From: Aquimarina rhabdastrellae
GTDB taxonomy: Bacteria; Bacteroidota; Bacteroidia; Flavobacteriales; Flavobacteriaceae
DNA length: 64,000 bases
Assembly (NCBI GenBank): GCA_947387485.1
Contig: CANDNT010000008.1
Coordinates: forward strand, 62,001-126,000
Direction: 5' to 3'
The stretch's first letter is position 1. Each line of letters begins with the position of its first letter. Below the pieces are notes generated by a model that worked only from the letters and a program-made list of their open reading frames with translations, made no database searches and had not been told where the DNA came from. Below, in pieces: positions 28,292-38,017 of the stretch. A program made the position numbers and the translations under genes.

Positions 28292-29335
28292 TTATCTTTT
28301 TATACCTTTCTTTTTCAGCCATTTCACATAATTTACCTTATTTTGATTATGTTGTGCTAGCGTTTTTGCAAACTTATGATATCCAAAATTTTCAACATCT
28401 GCTACAAAGAAATAGTAATCGTGTTTTTCATAATTTAGTACTGCATCAATCGCAGAAATATCTGGCATTGCAATAGGTCCTGGTGGTAATGTAATATTTT
28501 GATATGTATTATATGGACTCTCTAATTCTAAATCTTTATACAAGACTCTTTTTATCACCCTTTCCCAATCTCCAGTATGCTTCTTTATCGCATAAATCAC
28601 TGTAGGATCGGCTTCAAGCTTCCATCCATCTTTATACCTATTCATATACACGCCTGCTACTCTTGGACGCTCATCCACTTTGGCTGTTTCTTTTTGTACA
28701 ATAGATGCTATTACAGTAACTTCGTTAGGAGTTAATTCTAATGTCTTCGCTTTTGCTAAACGTTTTTCATTCCAAAACTTTTTATACTCTTTAAGCATTC
28801 TACTTCTAAATCCTTCTGCTGAAGTATTCCAAAAGAATTCATATTTATTAGGAATATACATTGCCAAAGCTGTGGCATTGTCAAATCCATTTTCTGCTAA
28901 AAAAACAGAATCTTTAAACACTTTAACTAATGCTATACTATCTGTTTCTATTTGCTGCGCTATACGCCCGGCTAAATTCTCTAATCGATCTTGATTATTA
29001 AAGGTTAATTGTACTGGTACATTATTAACACGTAATGCATTTACCAGTTCGTTTGAATTTAATCCTTTTTTAAGAATATACCTCCCTGCTTTTACATTAG
29101 TTGTATATCCTTTCTTTTCTGCTAGTTTATTAAAACTATAAAAGTCTTTTACCAACGGTTTTATCTGTTTAGCCACATCACTATAAACTGCTCCTGAGGG
29201 AATATAAATAGTTTTTGTTGATTCCTCAAAATTTGTGTTAGGAGCAAAAACTGCTTGATATACAAAATAAGAGAATCCTCCTGCAGCTATCAATCCCATT
29301 AGCACTATAGCTATTAATATTTTTTTAATGTACAT
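28292..29335 (-). CDS. mltG: endolytic peptidoglycan transglycosylase MltG
   Basis: MltG cleaves nascent glycan strands within the chain at the inner membrane and so sets their length. The 347-residue protein has one N-terminal membrane helix (~8-30), a LysM-like region (YIPSGAVYSDVAKQI), and the catalytic YceG domain. That domain has the family motifs VIASIVQKETAKVDERP (catalytic Glu) and LEADPTVIYA, ending in PGPIAMPDISAIDAVLN-type sequence. Its start overlaps the end of the GNAT gene by 11 bases. Confidence 0.95.
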   Translation of the reverse strand: MYIKKILIAIVLMGLIAAGGFSYFVYQAVFAPNTNFEESTKTIYIPSGAVYSDVAKQIKPLVKDFYSFNKLAEKKGYTTNVKAGRYILKKGLNSNELVNALRVNNVPVQLTFNNQDRLENLAGRIAQQIETDSIALVKVFKDSVFLAENGFDNATALAMYIPNKYEFFWNTSAEGFRSRMLKEYKKFWNEKRLAKAKTLELTPNEVTVIASIVQKETAKVDERPRVAGVYMNRYKDGWKLEADPTVIYAIKKHTGDWERVIKRVLYKDLELESPYNTYQNITLPPGPIAMPDISAIDAVLNYEKHDYYFFVADVENFGYHKFAKTLAQHNQNKVNYVKWLKKKGIKR

Positions 29336-29855
29336 AAAGTAATTGGTATATGTGTTCGTCTTTAAATGTTTTCCCTACAAGGTTCCAGTCTTTTTTTGTC
29401 CCTACTTTTTGGAATCCTTGCTTTTCAAACAACTTTATACTTGCCAAATTATCTTCGGATATATTTGCGTATAACTGGTGCAAATGTAAATGTCTTTTTC
29501 CATATTCTATCAACAATTGCAAAGCTTCTTTTCCGTAGCCTTTTCCTCGCTCTTGTTCTTCTGCTATTAAAATCCCTATACCAGCTCTTCTGTGTGCTGG
29601 ATTAAAATCAAATAGATCAATTAATCCTACAACTGCATCATCTTGATGTTCACAAATTACTAACCGTAATTGTTTAGCCTCATAGATATCTTGATGTGCA
29701 TTTTCTAAGTATTGCCTTATCAAAAATTTAGAATACGGTGTTTGAGTCGAACTCATTTCCCAAATACGCTCATCATTCTCGATAACATAAATAAACTCTA
29801 AATCTTCAGGTTCTAAAGCTCTTAAATATACTTGTTTTCCTTTAAGTGTTAACAT
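29325..29855 (-). CDS. GNAT-family N-acetyltransferase (RimJ-like)
   Basis: A 176-residue protein of the RimJ/RimL subgroup of GNAT enzymes. It opens with LKGKQVYLRALEPEDLEFIY and has the acetyl-CoA loop EQERGKGYGKEALQ and the NxxSIKLFEKQGF segment. The substrate is unknown. It overlaps dapF by 7 bases upstream and mltG by 11 bases downstream, so the three genes are transcribed as an operon. Confidence 0.9.
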   Translation of the reverse strand: MLTLKGKQVYLRALEPEDLEFIYVIENDERIWEMSSTQTPYSKFLIRQYLENAHQDIYEAKQLRLVICEHQDDAVVGLIDLFDFNPAHRRAGIGILIAEEQERGKGYGKEALQLLIEYGKRHLHLHQLYANISEDNLASIKLFEKQGFQKVGTKKDWNLVGKTFKDEHIYQLLYVH

Positions 29856-30634
29856 TCAATTTCTCCTTTAAAAACTTGTTGGGCTGGACCAATTAAAAAG
29901 ATATTTTCATATCCTTTTTCTGTTTTATCAAATCTAACTTTTAACAAACCTCCTAATGTTTCTATAGCTACTTCTGGTTTCTTTGTTTTTCCAGTTTCAT
30001 ACATAGCCAATGCTACTGCGGTAACTCCTGTACCGCAAGATAACGTCTCATCTTCTACTCCGCGTTCAAACGTACGTACCGCAAAACTATCTTCGGTTTC
30101 TTGCTCTACAAAATTAACATTTGTTCCTTCTTCAAAATAAGGTGCCCCATGCCTGATCTCTGCTCCTTTTTCTTTTACGTTATATGCTTTAAGCCCATCA
30201 ATTAAAGTGACATGGTGAGGCGATCCTGTATCCAAAAACAAATGCTGTTCATGAGTTTCGATATTAGTTACATTTTGCATTTGCAACGACACGATTCCAT
30301 CTTCTATTTTTGCTTCATGTTTACCATCTATCGCTGTAAAGGTTGCAGTATCTTTAATTACACCTATATGTGCTGCAAAAGCAACTAAACAACGACCTCC
30401 GTTTCCGCACATGGTACTTTCATTTCCATCTGCATTAAAATAGACCATTGTAAAATCATCTTCTGGATATTGGGGTTCTTCTAGAAACATCAATCCATCT
30501 GCTCCTATACCAAATTTTCTGTCACAAAGTCTTGCGATTAATTTGGTATCATTTTTGGATACTATTTGTTGACGATTATCTATAATGACAAAATCATTAC
30601 CTGTACCTTGATATTTATAAAATGTAAGTGTCAT
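29849..30634 (-). CDS. dapF: diaminopimelate epimerase
   Basis: DapF converts LL- to meso-diaminopimelate for peptidoglycan and lysine, using two cysteines without cofactor. The 261-residue protein has YQGTGNDFVIID at the start, the first catalytic Cys76 in MCGNGGRC, and the second Cys200 in SCGTGV. Length is normal. It is the first gene of the dapF-GNAT-mltG operon, which links two cell-wall functions. Confidence 0.96.
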   Translation of the reverse strand: MTLTFYKYQGTGNDFVIIDNRQQIVSKNDTKLIARLCDRKFGIGADGLMFLEEPQYPEDDFTMVYFNADGNESTMCGNGGRCLVAFAAHIGVIKDTATFTAIDGKHEAKIEDGIVSLQMQNVTNIETHEQHLFLDTGSPHHVTLIDGLKAYNVKEKGAEIRHGAPYFEEGTNVNFVEQETEDSFAVRTFERGVEDETLSCGTGVTAVALAMYETGKTKKPEVAIETLGGLLKVRFDKTEKGYENIFLIGPAQQVFKGEIEC

Positions 30635-30810
30635 AAAATTGGCTATAACTATGTTGCCAACAAAGGTACAAAGATTGCTTTCATACAGAAAAGAACTTAA
30701 AGCGTTAACAGCTCGTTAAAAAATAAAAAAAAGCGCTGTTTTTGTAATTTTAAAAACATTCTCTAGTCTTATAAATTGAAAGACATAACCTAAAACTAAA
30801 AAAGAATAAG

Positions 30811-32232
30811 ATGATGAAAAGATTTTTGAGTTTATTAATTGTAGCAGTTTTAGCAGGAATCTTTACGCTAGGTACCTATAAGCTATTTATGGAACCTACT
30901 ACAATTACCGTTTCAGAGAATCCTGAAACGTCAAATTATATTCCTACAAATTACACACCCACTATGAATACCACAGCTGCTGCCGTTGCTTCTGCAATCG
31001 ATTTTTCTGAAGCAGCAGAAAAAACTGTAAATGCGGTTGTTCACGTTAAACATTATGATATTAAACGTGCACCTCGCAATTTAATGGAGTATTTTAGAAA
31101 TAGTGGTGTACAGAAAAAACAAATCACTGGGGCTGGATCAGGAGTTATTATAACCCCAGATGGTTATATTGTAACGAATAATCATGTTATTGCAGGAGCT
31201 TCAGAACTTGAAGTCACTTTAAATAATAACAAAACTTATAAAGCCGAAGTAATCGGTTCTGCTCCTAAAGCCGATATTGCGTTAATTAAAATAGATGCTG
31301 ACGAAGACCTTAGTTATATCCCTTTTGGTGACTCTAATTCTGCAAAAGTCGGTGAATGGGTACTTGCTGTAGGTAACCCTTTTAATTTAACTTCTACTGT
31401 AACTGCTGGTATTATTAGTGCAAAATCTAGAGATTTAAATGAAAATGATAGAAATTATCAATCTTTCATTCAAACTGATGCGGCTATTAATCCAGGAAAT
31501 AGTGGAGGTGCATTAGTGAATACCAAAGGTGAACTTATAGGTATCAATACTGCTATTACTTCACAAACCGGAAGTTATGTAGGTTATGCCTTTGCTGTAC
31601 CTTCTAATAATGCAAAAAAGATAGTAGATGATTTAATTGAATTTGGTGATGTTCAACAAGGAATTTTAGGTGTAAGTATCGCTCCAGTTAATGAAACTAC
31701 ACGAGAGAAATATAACATTTCTGACACCCAAGGTGTTATTGTTTCTGATGTATCTAAAAACAGTGGTGCAGAAAAAGCAGGAATACAAAATGGCGATTTA
31801 ATCAAACAGATTGATGGTATAAATATTAAAAAATTTGCAGATCTATCTGGTTATGTAAGCAGTAAACGTCCTAATGATGTGATCCAAGTAAAAATTAACC
31901 GTGATGGTAGAGACCTTACAGTACCTGTTAAACTTACTAAGTACGAAATTCAACAATATAGAATTGAGGATATAGGTCTTGAAATTACTACTCCTAATAA
32001 AGAGTACTTAAAGAAATGGGGGGTTAATCATGGTGTTGTGATTAGTGATGCTTTAACGAGCAGTATGAAACGTTATAATCTAGAAGGTTTAATCATTACA
32101 GAAATAGATGGAATAAAAGTTAATAGTGCCGTACAAGTCGAAAAAATCTTCAAACAAAAAGGAGAAGATGAAAATATCACTATTAGTTTAATCGATCGTA
32201 ATGGCGAAAAACGCGAGTTTATTTTCCAATAA
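30811..32232 (+). CDS. HtrA/DegP-like periplasmic serine protease
   Basis: A 473-residue envelope protease/chaperone. After an N-terminal membrane/signal segment (residues 1-25), a trypsin-like domain carries the catalytic triad H125 (NNHVIAG), D155 (DIALIK) and S231 (NPGNSGGAL). Two PDZ domains follow (~280-375 and ~385-470). Do-family proteases degrade misfolded envelope proteins. Two ATG codons stand in tandem at 30811 and 30814, either of which may be used. No other start signal is visible. Confidence 0.94.
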   Translation: MMKRFLSLLIVAVLAGIFTLGTYKLFMEPTTITVSENPETSNYIPTNYTPTMNTTAAAVASAIDFSEAAEKTVNAVVHVKHYDIKRAPRNLMEYFRNSGVQKKQITGAGSGVIITPDGYIVTNNHVIAGASELEVTLNNNKTYKAEVIGSAPKADIALIKIDADEDLSYIPFGDSNSAKVGEWVLAVGNPFNLTSTVTAGIISAKSRDLNENDRNYQSFIQTDAAINPGNSGGALVNTKGELIGINTAITSQTGSYVGYAFAVPSNNAKKIVDDLIEFGDVQQGILGVSIAPVNETTREKYNISDTQGVIVSDVSKNSGAEKAGIQNGDLIKQIDGINIKKFADLSGYVSSKRPNDVIQVKINRDGRDLTVPVKLTKYEIQQYRIEDIGLEITTPNKEYLKKWGVNHGVVISDALTSSMKRYNLEGLIITEIDGIKVNSAVQVEKIFKQKGEDENITISLIDRNGEKREFIFQ

Positions 32233-32253
32233 ACCCGTATATAATATAAGAGT

Positions 32254-32283
32254 AATCCCTTCATTGATGTTAATGGAGGGATT
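32254..32283 (+). terminator. rho-independent terminator of htrA
   Basis: Arms AATCCCTTCATT and AATGGAGGGATT with a 6-base loop, followed by a run of Ts. One T-G type mismatch position inside the stem is tolerated. Confidence 0.85.
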
Positions 32284-32322
32284 TTTTTGTTAAAAAACTT
32301 TCACGAAAACGTTTGAAATATA

Positions 32323-32330
32323 TACTTTTG
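32323..32330 (+). promoter_or_regulatory. candidate -7 element of the GAPDH gene
   Basis: TACTTTTG matches TAnnTTTG, 34 bases before the ATG at 32365. No TTG at the usual upstream distance; TTTC at 32299-32302 is the closest fit. Confidence 0.4.
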
Positions 32331-32364
32331 CTCGAAATAACGTTTTAATAAACACAACACTATT

Positions 32365-33813
32365 ATGAGCTCTAATCAAGTTTATGAAAAAGAACTTGCT
32401 TTTCAGGCAGACAGAAGACGCGCAACTGTAGCATTCATCAAAACCATTAGTGATTTATGGTATGATAATTCTATTGAGCTAGTATTATTCCGTAATCAAC
32501 TTATTAATAAAAATATTAGTGAGATACTTAACTTGCATGAATATGCTGGTGAGTTTGTTCAAAAACCAATTTCAATTTTTGATTCTGTAGAGATAGCTCA
32601 AGCTATTAAACAAATGGATTTACCTCCTTCAAAATTAGATATTGGTAAACTTACTTATGAATATCACATCTCTGGAGAGGAGTTTGAAACTGCTTCTGAT
32701 TTTGTAATGAACAAATTGCAAGATGCTAAAGAGGCAAAAAGCATTGTTCCTAAAGATGTAATACTATATGGTTTTGGACGTATTGGTCGTCTAGTTGCTC
32801 GCGAATTAATGACTTTAACTGGTAAAGGAAGTCAATTGCGATTAAGAGCTATTGTTACTCGTGGAGAGATCACTGAAGAAATCTTACAAAAGCGTGCTTC
32901 TTTATTAAAGAATGATTCTGTTCATGGAGATTTCGCTGGAACTGTAAATATTGATATTTCAAAAAAGGCTTTAATAATTAACGGTACAACTGTTAATATT
33001 ATTAGTGCGTCAAAACCAGAAGACATTGATTATACTACTTATGGTATTCAAGATGCTTTGGTAATTGATAATACAGGAGCTTTTAGAGATAAAGAAGCTT
33101 TAAGCAGACATTTAGCTTCAAAAGGAGTGGATAAAGTATTACTTACTGCTCCAGGAAAAGGTATTCCTAATATTGTACATGGAGTAAATCATACAGATCA
33201 CAATCCAGATGAAGTTCAGATATTCTCTGCTGCTTCTTGTACTACTAATGCTATTACTCCTATTCTACAAGCTGTAGACGAAAGTTTTGGTGTTGTTAAA
33301 GGGCATTTAGAAACAATTCATGCCTATACAAACGACCAGAATTTAGTTGATAATATGCATAAAAAATACCGTCGTGGTCGTGCTGCTGCATTAAACATGG
33401 TTATTACAGAAACTGGTGCAGGTAAAGCTGTATCAAAAGCATTACCTTCATTTGAAGGAAAATTAACTTCTAATGCAATTAGAGTTCCTGTTCCTAATGG
33501 ATCTTTAGCGATCTTAAATCTTACTTTAGAAAAGAACGCTTCTGCAGATAGTATGAATGCTATTATCAAAAAATATGCTTTAGAAGGAAACCTAGTAGAA
33601 CAAATTAAATATTCTTTAGAAGACGAATTAGTTTCTAGTGATATTATAGGTTCTTCTGCCCCATCAATTTATGATAGTAAAGCTACTATTGTAGATAAAG
33701 ATGGTACAAATGCTATATTATATGTATGGTATGATAACGAATATGGATATAGTCATCAAGTAATTCGTTTATCAAAATATATCGCAAAAGTAAGACGTTT
33801 TACTTATTATTAG
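32365..33813 (+). CDS. gap: glyceraldehyde-3-phosphate dehydrogenase with long N-terminal extension
   Basis: GAPDH oxidises glyceraldehyde-3-phosphate to 1,3-bisphosphoglycerate with NAD(P)+. The NAD-binding GFGRIGR motif starts only near residue 136, and the active-site Cys is C292 in SAASCTTNAITP; the NMVITETGAG segment follows. The protein is 482 residues, against ~335 for ordinary GAPDH. The extra ~128 residues are a helical, cytosolic N-terminal extension, continuous with the rest in one frame. Such long GAPDHs occur in Bacteroidota; the extension's role is not known to me. Confidence 0.93.
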   Translation: MSSNQVYEKELAFQADRRRATVAFIKTISDLWYDNSIELVLFRNQLINKNISEILNLHEYAGEFVQKPISIFDSVEIAQAIKQMDLPPSKLDIGKLTYEYHISGEEFETASDFVMNKLQDAKEAKSIVPKDVILYGFGRIGRLVARELMTLTGKGSQLRLRAIVTRGEITEEILQKRASLLKNDSVHGDFAGTVNIDISKKALIINGTTVNIISASKPEDIDYTTYGIQDALVIDNTGAFRDKEALSRHLASKGVDKVLLTAPGKGIPNIVHGVNHTDHNPDEVQIFSAASCTTNAITPILQAVDESFGVVKGHLETIHAYTNDQNLVDNMHKKYRRGRAAALNMVITETGAGKAVSKALPSFEGKLTSNAIRVPVPNGSLAILNLTLEKNASADSMNAIIKKYALEGNLVEQIKYSLEDELVSSDIIGSSAPSIYDSKATIVDKDGTNAILYVWYDNEYGYSHQVIRLSKYIAKVRRFTYY

Positions 33814-33838
33814 AAAAATACACTTAACATTATACTAG

Positions 33839-33863
33839 TAAGGCTATCCATAAGATAGCCTTA
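33839..33863 (+). terminator. rho-independent terminator after GAPDH
   Basis: Arms TAAGGCTATC and GATAGCCTTA with a 5-base loop, followed by a T run. Confidence 0.88.
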
Positions 33864-34020
33864 TTTTTTCCTTAACTTTTTGTTAATCATAGTTCTTCTC
33901 TTTAACATCCCTTTTAGAACATTTTTATTTAAATTCTTCTCAGCAAAAATCTTTCTAATTTGTTGACAATATCGTATAATTGCTTGCGTTACACAAAAAA
34001 GAATACTTAACAAAAAAAGC

Positions 34021-34635
34021 ATGACATCTTTTAAATATTTAGCTACCCTCGCTCTTGTCTTGTCAGTTTTTAATATAACTGTCATTAATGCACAAGATGC
34101 TGTAGAGCCTAATCCCCTAAAAAATGGTTCTATAAAAGCTCAATTTGAGCACGTAATGAACAAGTCTAACCGATACAAGAACAACAAAGTTGTTAAAGAA
34201 CATTGGTTACAAACATTAAAATCTAATACTTTAGATTCGTTAAAAACATTAGCTACGACTATAAAATCTAGCAATCAACAAATAGAAAAACAACAAAATA
34301 CCATAAAAAAATTAGAAGAGTCTTTATCTAAGATTAATACTAATTTAGAAACAGTCACTCAAGAAAAAGACAATATGGTTTTTCTTGGTATGGCATTTTC
34401 AAAACAGAGTTACAAAACTATGATGTGGGCTATTGTTGGTGTTCTAGTTCTGCTTTTAGGCTTTTTTATTTTTAAATTTAAAAATAGTAATAGTGTTACT
34501 GTTCAATCTAAAAAGGCCTTGGCTGATATTGAAGCTGAATTTGAGGATCATAGAAGACGTGCTTTAGAGCGTGAACAAAAAGTAATGAGAAAATTACAAG
34601 ACGAGATCAACAAACAGAAAAAGTCAAATTCTTAA
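34021..34635 (+). CDS. hypothetical envelope protein with coiled coil and one membrane helix
   Basis: A 204-residue protein with a cleavable signal peptide (first ~24 residues, ending VINAQ), a short linker, a coiled-coil region (~80-125), one membrane helix (~137-158), and a basic, charged cytoplasmic tail with a heptad pattern. I see no TrmD, methyltransferase or other catalytic motif, although relatives near trmD are sometimes given a tRNA methyltransferase name by transfer of annotation. Its function is unknown. Confidence 0.7.
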   Translation: MTSFKYLATLALVLSVFNITVINAQDAVEPNPLKNGSIKAQFEHVMNKSNRYKNNKVVKEHWLQTLKSNTLDSLKTLATTIKSSNQQIEKQQNTIKKLEESLSKINTNLETVTQEKDNMVFLGMAFSKQSYKTMMWAIVGVLVLLLGFFIFKFKNSNSVTVQSKKALADIEAEFEDHRRRALEREQKVMRKLQDEINKQKKSNS

Positions 34636-34644
34636 CAAATATGT

Positions 34645-34668
34645 AAAACTGCCTTAATTGGCAGTTTT
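34645..34668 (+). terminator. rho-independent terminator
   Basis: Arms AAAACTGCC and GGCAGTTTT with a 6-base loop, then Ts, 10 bases after the stop of the small membrane protein. Confidence 0.85.
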
Positions 34669-34734
34669 TTTTGTCTTTTTATGTAATGATTTCTTCGAGA
34701 CTTAGACTACTGTTACTGCAATAAATTTATTTCA

Positions 34735-37700
34735 ATGTATTTTAGTAACAAATTTCAAGTTTTAATCATTTTTATTTTTGCCGTCAGCATTGGTTTTGCT
34801 CAAGAAACCACCGGTAAATTATCAGGAATTTTAAAGGATTCAAACAATCAACCTATTGTTTTTGCAAATGTCACTGTAGTTGATTTAGATACTGGAGCTA
34901 AATATGGTACCATATCTCAAGACAATGGTTATTATCTTTTTAATCAGCTTCCTCCTTCTAGCAATTATCAATTAGACATAACTTATGTAGGTTATAAATC
35001 GCAATCTATTGGTGGTATTGCTATTCAATTAGGAAAACAAACAATAAGAGATATTACCTTAGTAGAGGATAATGTTTCGTTAAGCGAAGTTGTAATTACT
35101 GTTGATAAAAACGATCCCATTCAAAATAGAAAAAAAGGTAACGAAGCCTTAGTTACGCAAAGTACTATAGGAAAAATACCTACAGTAAACCGAAGTATTC
35201 AAGATATCACCAAGGTATTACCTGAAGCTAATCTTAATAGTTTTGGAGGTGCGAGTAACCGATTTAACAACTTGAATATTGACGGAATCTCAAATAACGA
35301 TGTTATTGGTTTTCAAGAACCAGCTAGTGGTGCTTCCGGATCTCTTGCCAATGGTACACCAGGAAGCCTTTCTTCTACACAACCTATTAGCTACGGTGCT
35401 ATTAAAGAGTTATCTGTAAAAGTAGCTCCTTTTGATGCTAGTTTAGGGAATTTTACTGGAGCTAATATTAACGTAGTTACCAAAAATGGTACAAATACAT
35501 TTAAAGGAGATGTATATGCGTTTGGTAATAACGATCTTTTAACAGGGCGTTATGCTAATGGCGTAAAACAACCTATCGAAGATTTTTATGATGTACAATT
35601 AGGAGCTGGTTTAGGTGGTCCTATTATTAAGAATAAACTGTTCTTCTATGTTAACTTAGAACAAGCGATAAACAATCAACCAGTGTTAAATGCACCAGGA
35701 AGCGCTACTTCGAATATTCCAGTTGATGTGGTAACTCAAATCTCTGATCGTTTAAGAGATAAATATAATTACGATACAGGAACTTTTACAGATGCAAGTT
35801 TACAACGAAACAGTACAAAATTCTTTGCTCGTCTAGATTATAATATTTCAGAAAAACACAAATTATCTGTACGTAATAATTATGTAAATAGTTTTGCCGA
35901 TAATTTAGAATGGAATACAAACTTCTTTAATTTTGGAAGTCAAGGGTATCGTCATAAAAGTGTAGCAAACAGTCTTGTTGCAGATTTAAAAAGTACATTA
36001 AACAATAATACCAACAATACTTTAACTGTTGGTTATAATCGTGTAGAAGAAAATAGAGATTTTGACGGAGAAGTTTTTCCTCATTTAGAAATCATTTATA
36101 ATGGTACCAATACTATTTTTGCTGGTACTTACAGAGAAGCTTCAGTGTTTGGAACTACTTTAAATACATTCCAAATCAACGATAAGCTTACTTATTATAA
36201 AAATAAGCATACTTTTACTTTTGGTTTTGGTGCAGAATATAATGATATTCAATACCGTTTCTTATCCGCCTTTAATGGTAGATATCAATACCGTTCTGTA
36301 GATGACTTTTTAAATGATCGTCCTGCACGTATTCGTGGTGTATACAATATAGAGGATAACGATTTTGAATCAAATAGAAATACTCCTTCTGCAGATTTCG
36401 GAGTAATTTTAGCTAATGCTTATGCTCAAGATCAAATTCGCTTTTCAGATCGTTTTTCTTTATTATTAGGATTGCGTTTGGATTCTCAAATTCTTCCAGA
36501 GAATTTACCGATAAGCCAAGAGGTTTTAAATACTCCAGAGTTTAGTCATTTTGATAATAAAATTAGTGCAGCACCACAGATCAATCCTAGATTAGGTTTT
36601 GATTTAGTTTTAAACAAAGAAAAAACAGCATTATTAAGAGGTGGTACTGGTTTTTATACCGGGCGTATTCCTTTCTTATGGTATGCTTATGCCGAATATA
36701 TTTCTGGAACTCGTTATTTTAATATTGATACTAGACCTAATGATGCTGTAGATATCACTGATGATTTACAAAGTATTGATCCTTCTGCTCCTAGGTTAAC
36801 AGAAATTAATTTGATCGATAATAACTTTAAATTGCCTAGAGAATGGAAAAGTAATCTAGCTGTAGATTTTAAACTACCTAAAAACTTTACATTATCTCTA
36901 GAAGGAACATATTCTAAAGTACTTAAAGGGTTATTTTTCCAGTCTATCAATAGAAAAGACGAAACAGCTAATTATGATGGTGCTGACAATAGATCTTATT
37001 TTACTGCTACTGGAGATGCTATTAAAATCAATCCTAATTTCACCAATGTTTTCTTATTAACTAACTCTGATGAAGGGTATCGCTACAACCTTACGTTAGG
37101 ACTTCATAAAAATGAGCGTTTTTATAATGGTTATGTTGGCTATACTTATGGAAGAAGTAAAGATGTATCTAGTACCGTAAGAAACTCTCAAGCAGCCAAT
37201 TTTGAATTTAATCAAGCTGTAGTATCTAATGATCCAGGAACATCATATTCAAATTTTGATTTACGTCATAAAATCGTGTCTTATCATAATTTTGATTTTA
37301 AAATTAAAAATGATGATCTAAGTGTTGGGTTAATATACAATGGTCGTTCTGGTAGTCCTTTTTCTTATATTTATGGAGGAGATATTAATCGTGATGGTTC
37401 TTCTAGAAACGATGTTATTTATGTTCCTGCTAATGCCAACGAAATTAACCTTGTAGATATTACAGATGCTTCAGGAAATGTTACGGTCTCGGCAGCTCAA
37501 CAATGGCAACAATTAAACAATTATATTAATAACGATGATTATTTAAGAAGCCGTAGAGGTCGTATAGCAGAACGTAATGGAGCTAGAACTCCATGGAATC
37601 ATCAGATTGATCTAAAATTAGCTTATAAGAAGAATTTTAAGAAGAAAAAACAATCTATCGAATTTACATTTGATTTACTTAACCTTCCTAATTTCCTAAA

Positions 37701-37887
37701 CAAAGATTGGGGAAGATTATACTTTGTTCCTAATGTTTTAAATTCTAGTTTCAGTTTATTAGATTTTGTGGGAGTAGAAAACAATCAACCTACTTTTCAA
37801 TTTAGAAATCCGCAAAGTACTCCATGGGTAGTTGATAATGCTAACTCAAGATGGCAAGCACAATTTGGATTACATTATAGATTCTAA
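34735..37887 (+). CDS. Oar-like TonB-dependent outer-membrane receptor
   Basis: A 1050-residue outer-membrane protein. It has a signal peptide (~1-22, ending GFAQ), an N-terminal carboxypeptidase-regulatory-like beta domain (GKLSGILKDSNNQPIVFANV, ~28-110), a plug domain (~120-245), and a long 22-strand-type barrel. The barrel is rich in aromatic/Gly/Asn strands and ends in the aromatic residue Phe (HYRF). Such Oar-type receptors import large or unknown ligands with TonB energy. No SusD partner gene is adjacent, so it stands alone. The ligand cannot be told. Confidence 0.92.
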   Translation: MYFSNKFQVLIIFIFAVSIGFAQETTGKLSGILKDSNNQPIVFANVTVVDLDTGAKYGTISQDNGYYLFNQLPPSSNYQLDITYVGYKSQSIGGIAIQLGKQTIRDITLVEDNVSLSEVVITVDKNDPIQNRKKGNEALVTQSTIGKIPTVNRSIQDITKVLPEANLNSFGGASNRFNNLNIDGISNNDVIGFQEPASGASGSLANGTPGSLSSTQPISYGAIKELSVKVAPFDASLGNFTGANINVVTKNGTNTFKGDVYAFGNNDLLTGRYANGVKQPIEDFYDVQLGAGLGGPIIKNKLFFYVNLEQAINNQPVLNAPGSATSNIPVDVVTQISDRLRDKYNYDTGTFTDASLQRNSTKFFARLDYNISEKHKLSVRNNYVNSFADNLEWNTNFFNFGSQGYRHKSVANSLVADLKSTLNNNTNNTLTVGYNRVEENRDFDGEVFPHLEIIYNGTNTIFAGTYREASVFGTTLNTFQINDKLTYYKNKHTFTFGFGAEYNDIQYRFLSAFNGRYQYRSVDDFLNDRPARIRGVYNIEDNDFESNRNTPSADFGVILANAYAQDQIRFSDRFSLLLGLRLDSQILPENLPISQEVLNTPEFSHFDNKISAAPQINPRLGFDLVLNKEKTALLRGGTGFYTGRIPFLWYAYAEYISGTRYFNIDTRPNDAVDITDDLQSIDPSAPRLTEINLIDNNFKLPREWKSNLAVDFKLPKNFTLSLEGTYSKVLKGLFFQSINRKDETANYDGADNRSYFTATGDAIKINPNFTNVFLLTNSDEGYRYNLTLGLHKNERFYNGYVGYTYGRSKDVSSTVRNSQAANFEFNQAVVSNDPGTSYSNFDLRHKIVSYHNFDFKIKNDDLSVGLIYNGRSGSPFSYIYGGDINRDGSSRNDVIYVPANANEINLVDITDASGNVTVSAAQQWQQLNNYINNDDYLRSRRGRIAERNGARTPWNHQIDLKLAYKKNFKKKKQSIEFTFDLLNLPNFLNKDWGRLYFVPNVLNSSFSLLDFVGVENNQPTFQFRNPQSTPWVVDNANSRWQAQFGLHYRF

Positions 37888-37924
37888 TCTTAATCGTTTT
37901 ATTTATAAAACATCTTAATATATT

Positions 37925-37956
37925 AAAGCCAGATATTATTGATAATATCTGGCTTT
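37925..37956 (+). terminator. rho-independent terminator after the Oar-like receptor
   Basis: Fourteen-base arms AAAGCCAGATATTA and TAATATCTGGCTTT with a TTGA loop, followed by a T run. Confidence 0.9.
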
Positions 37957-38017
37957 TGCTTTTTTATATATCAAGGTTTCTTTGCACCTTTGCAATCTGT
38001 TTTAAATAATTTGATTC

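Noticed and set aside
34021..34635. tRNA (guanine-N1-)-methyltransferase as the name of the small membrane protein
   Set aside because: It has a signal peptide, coiled coil and membrane helix and no SPOUT motifs; the real TrmD is at 38018-38698.
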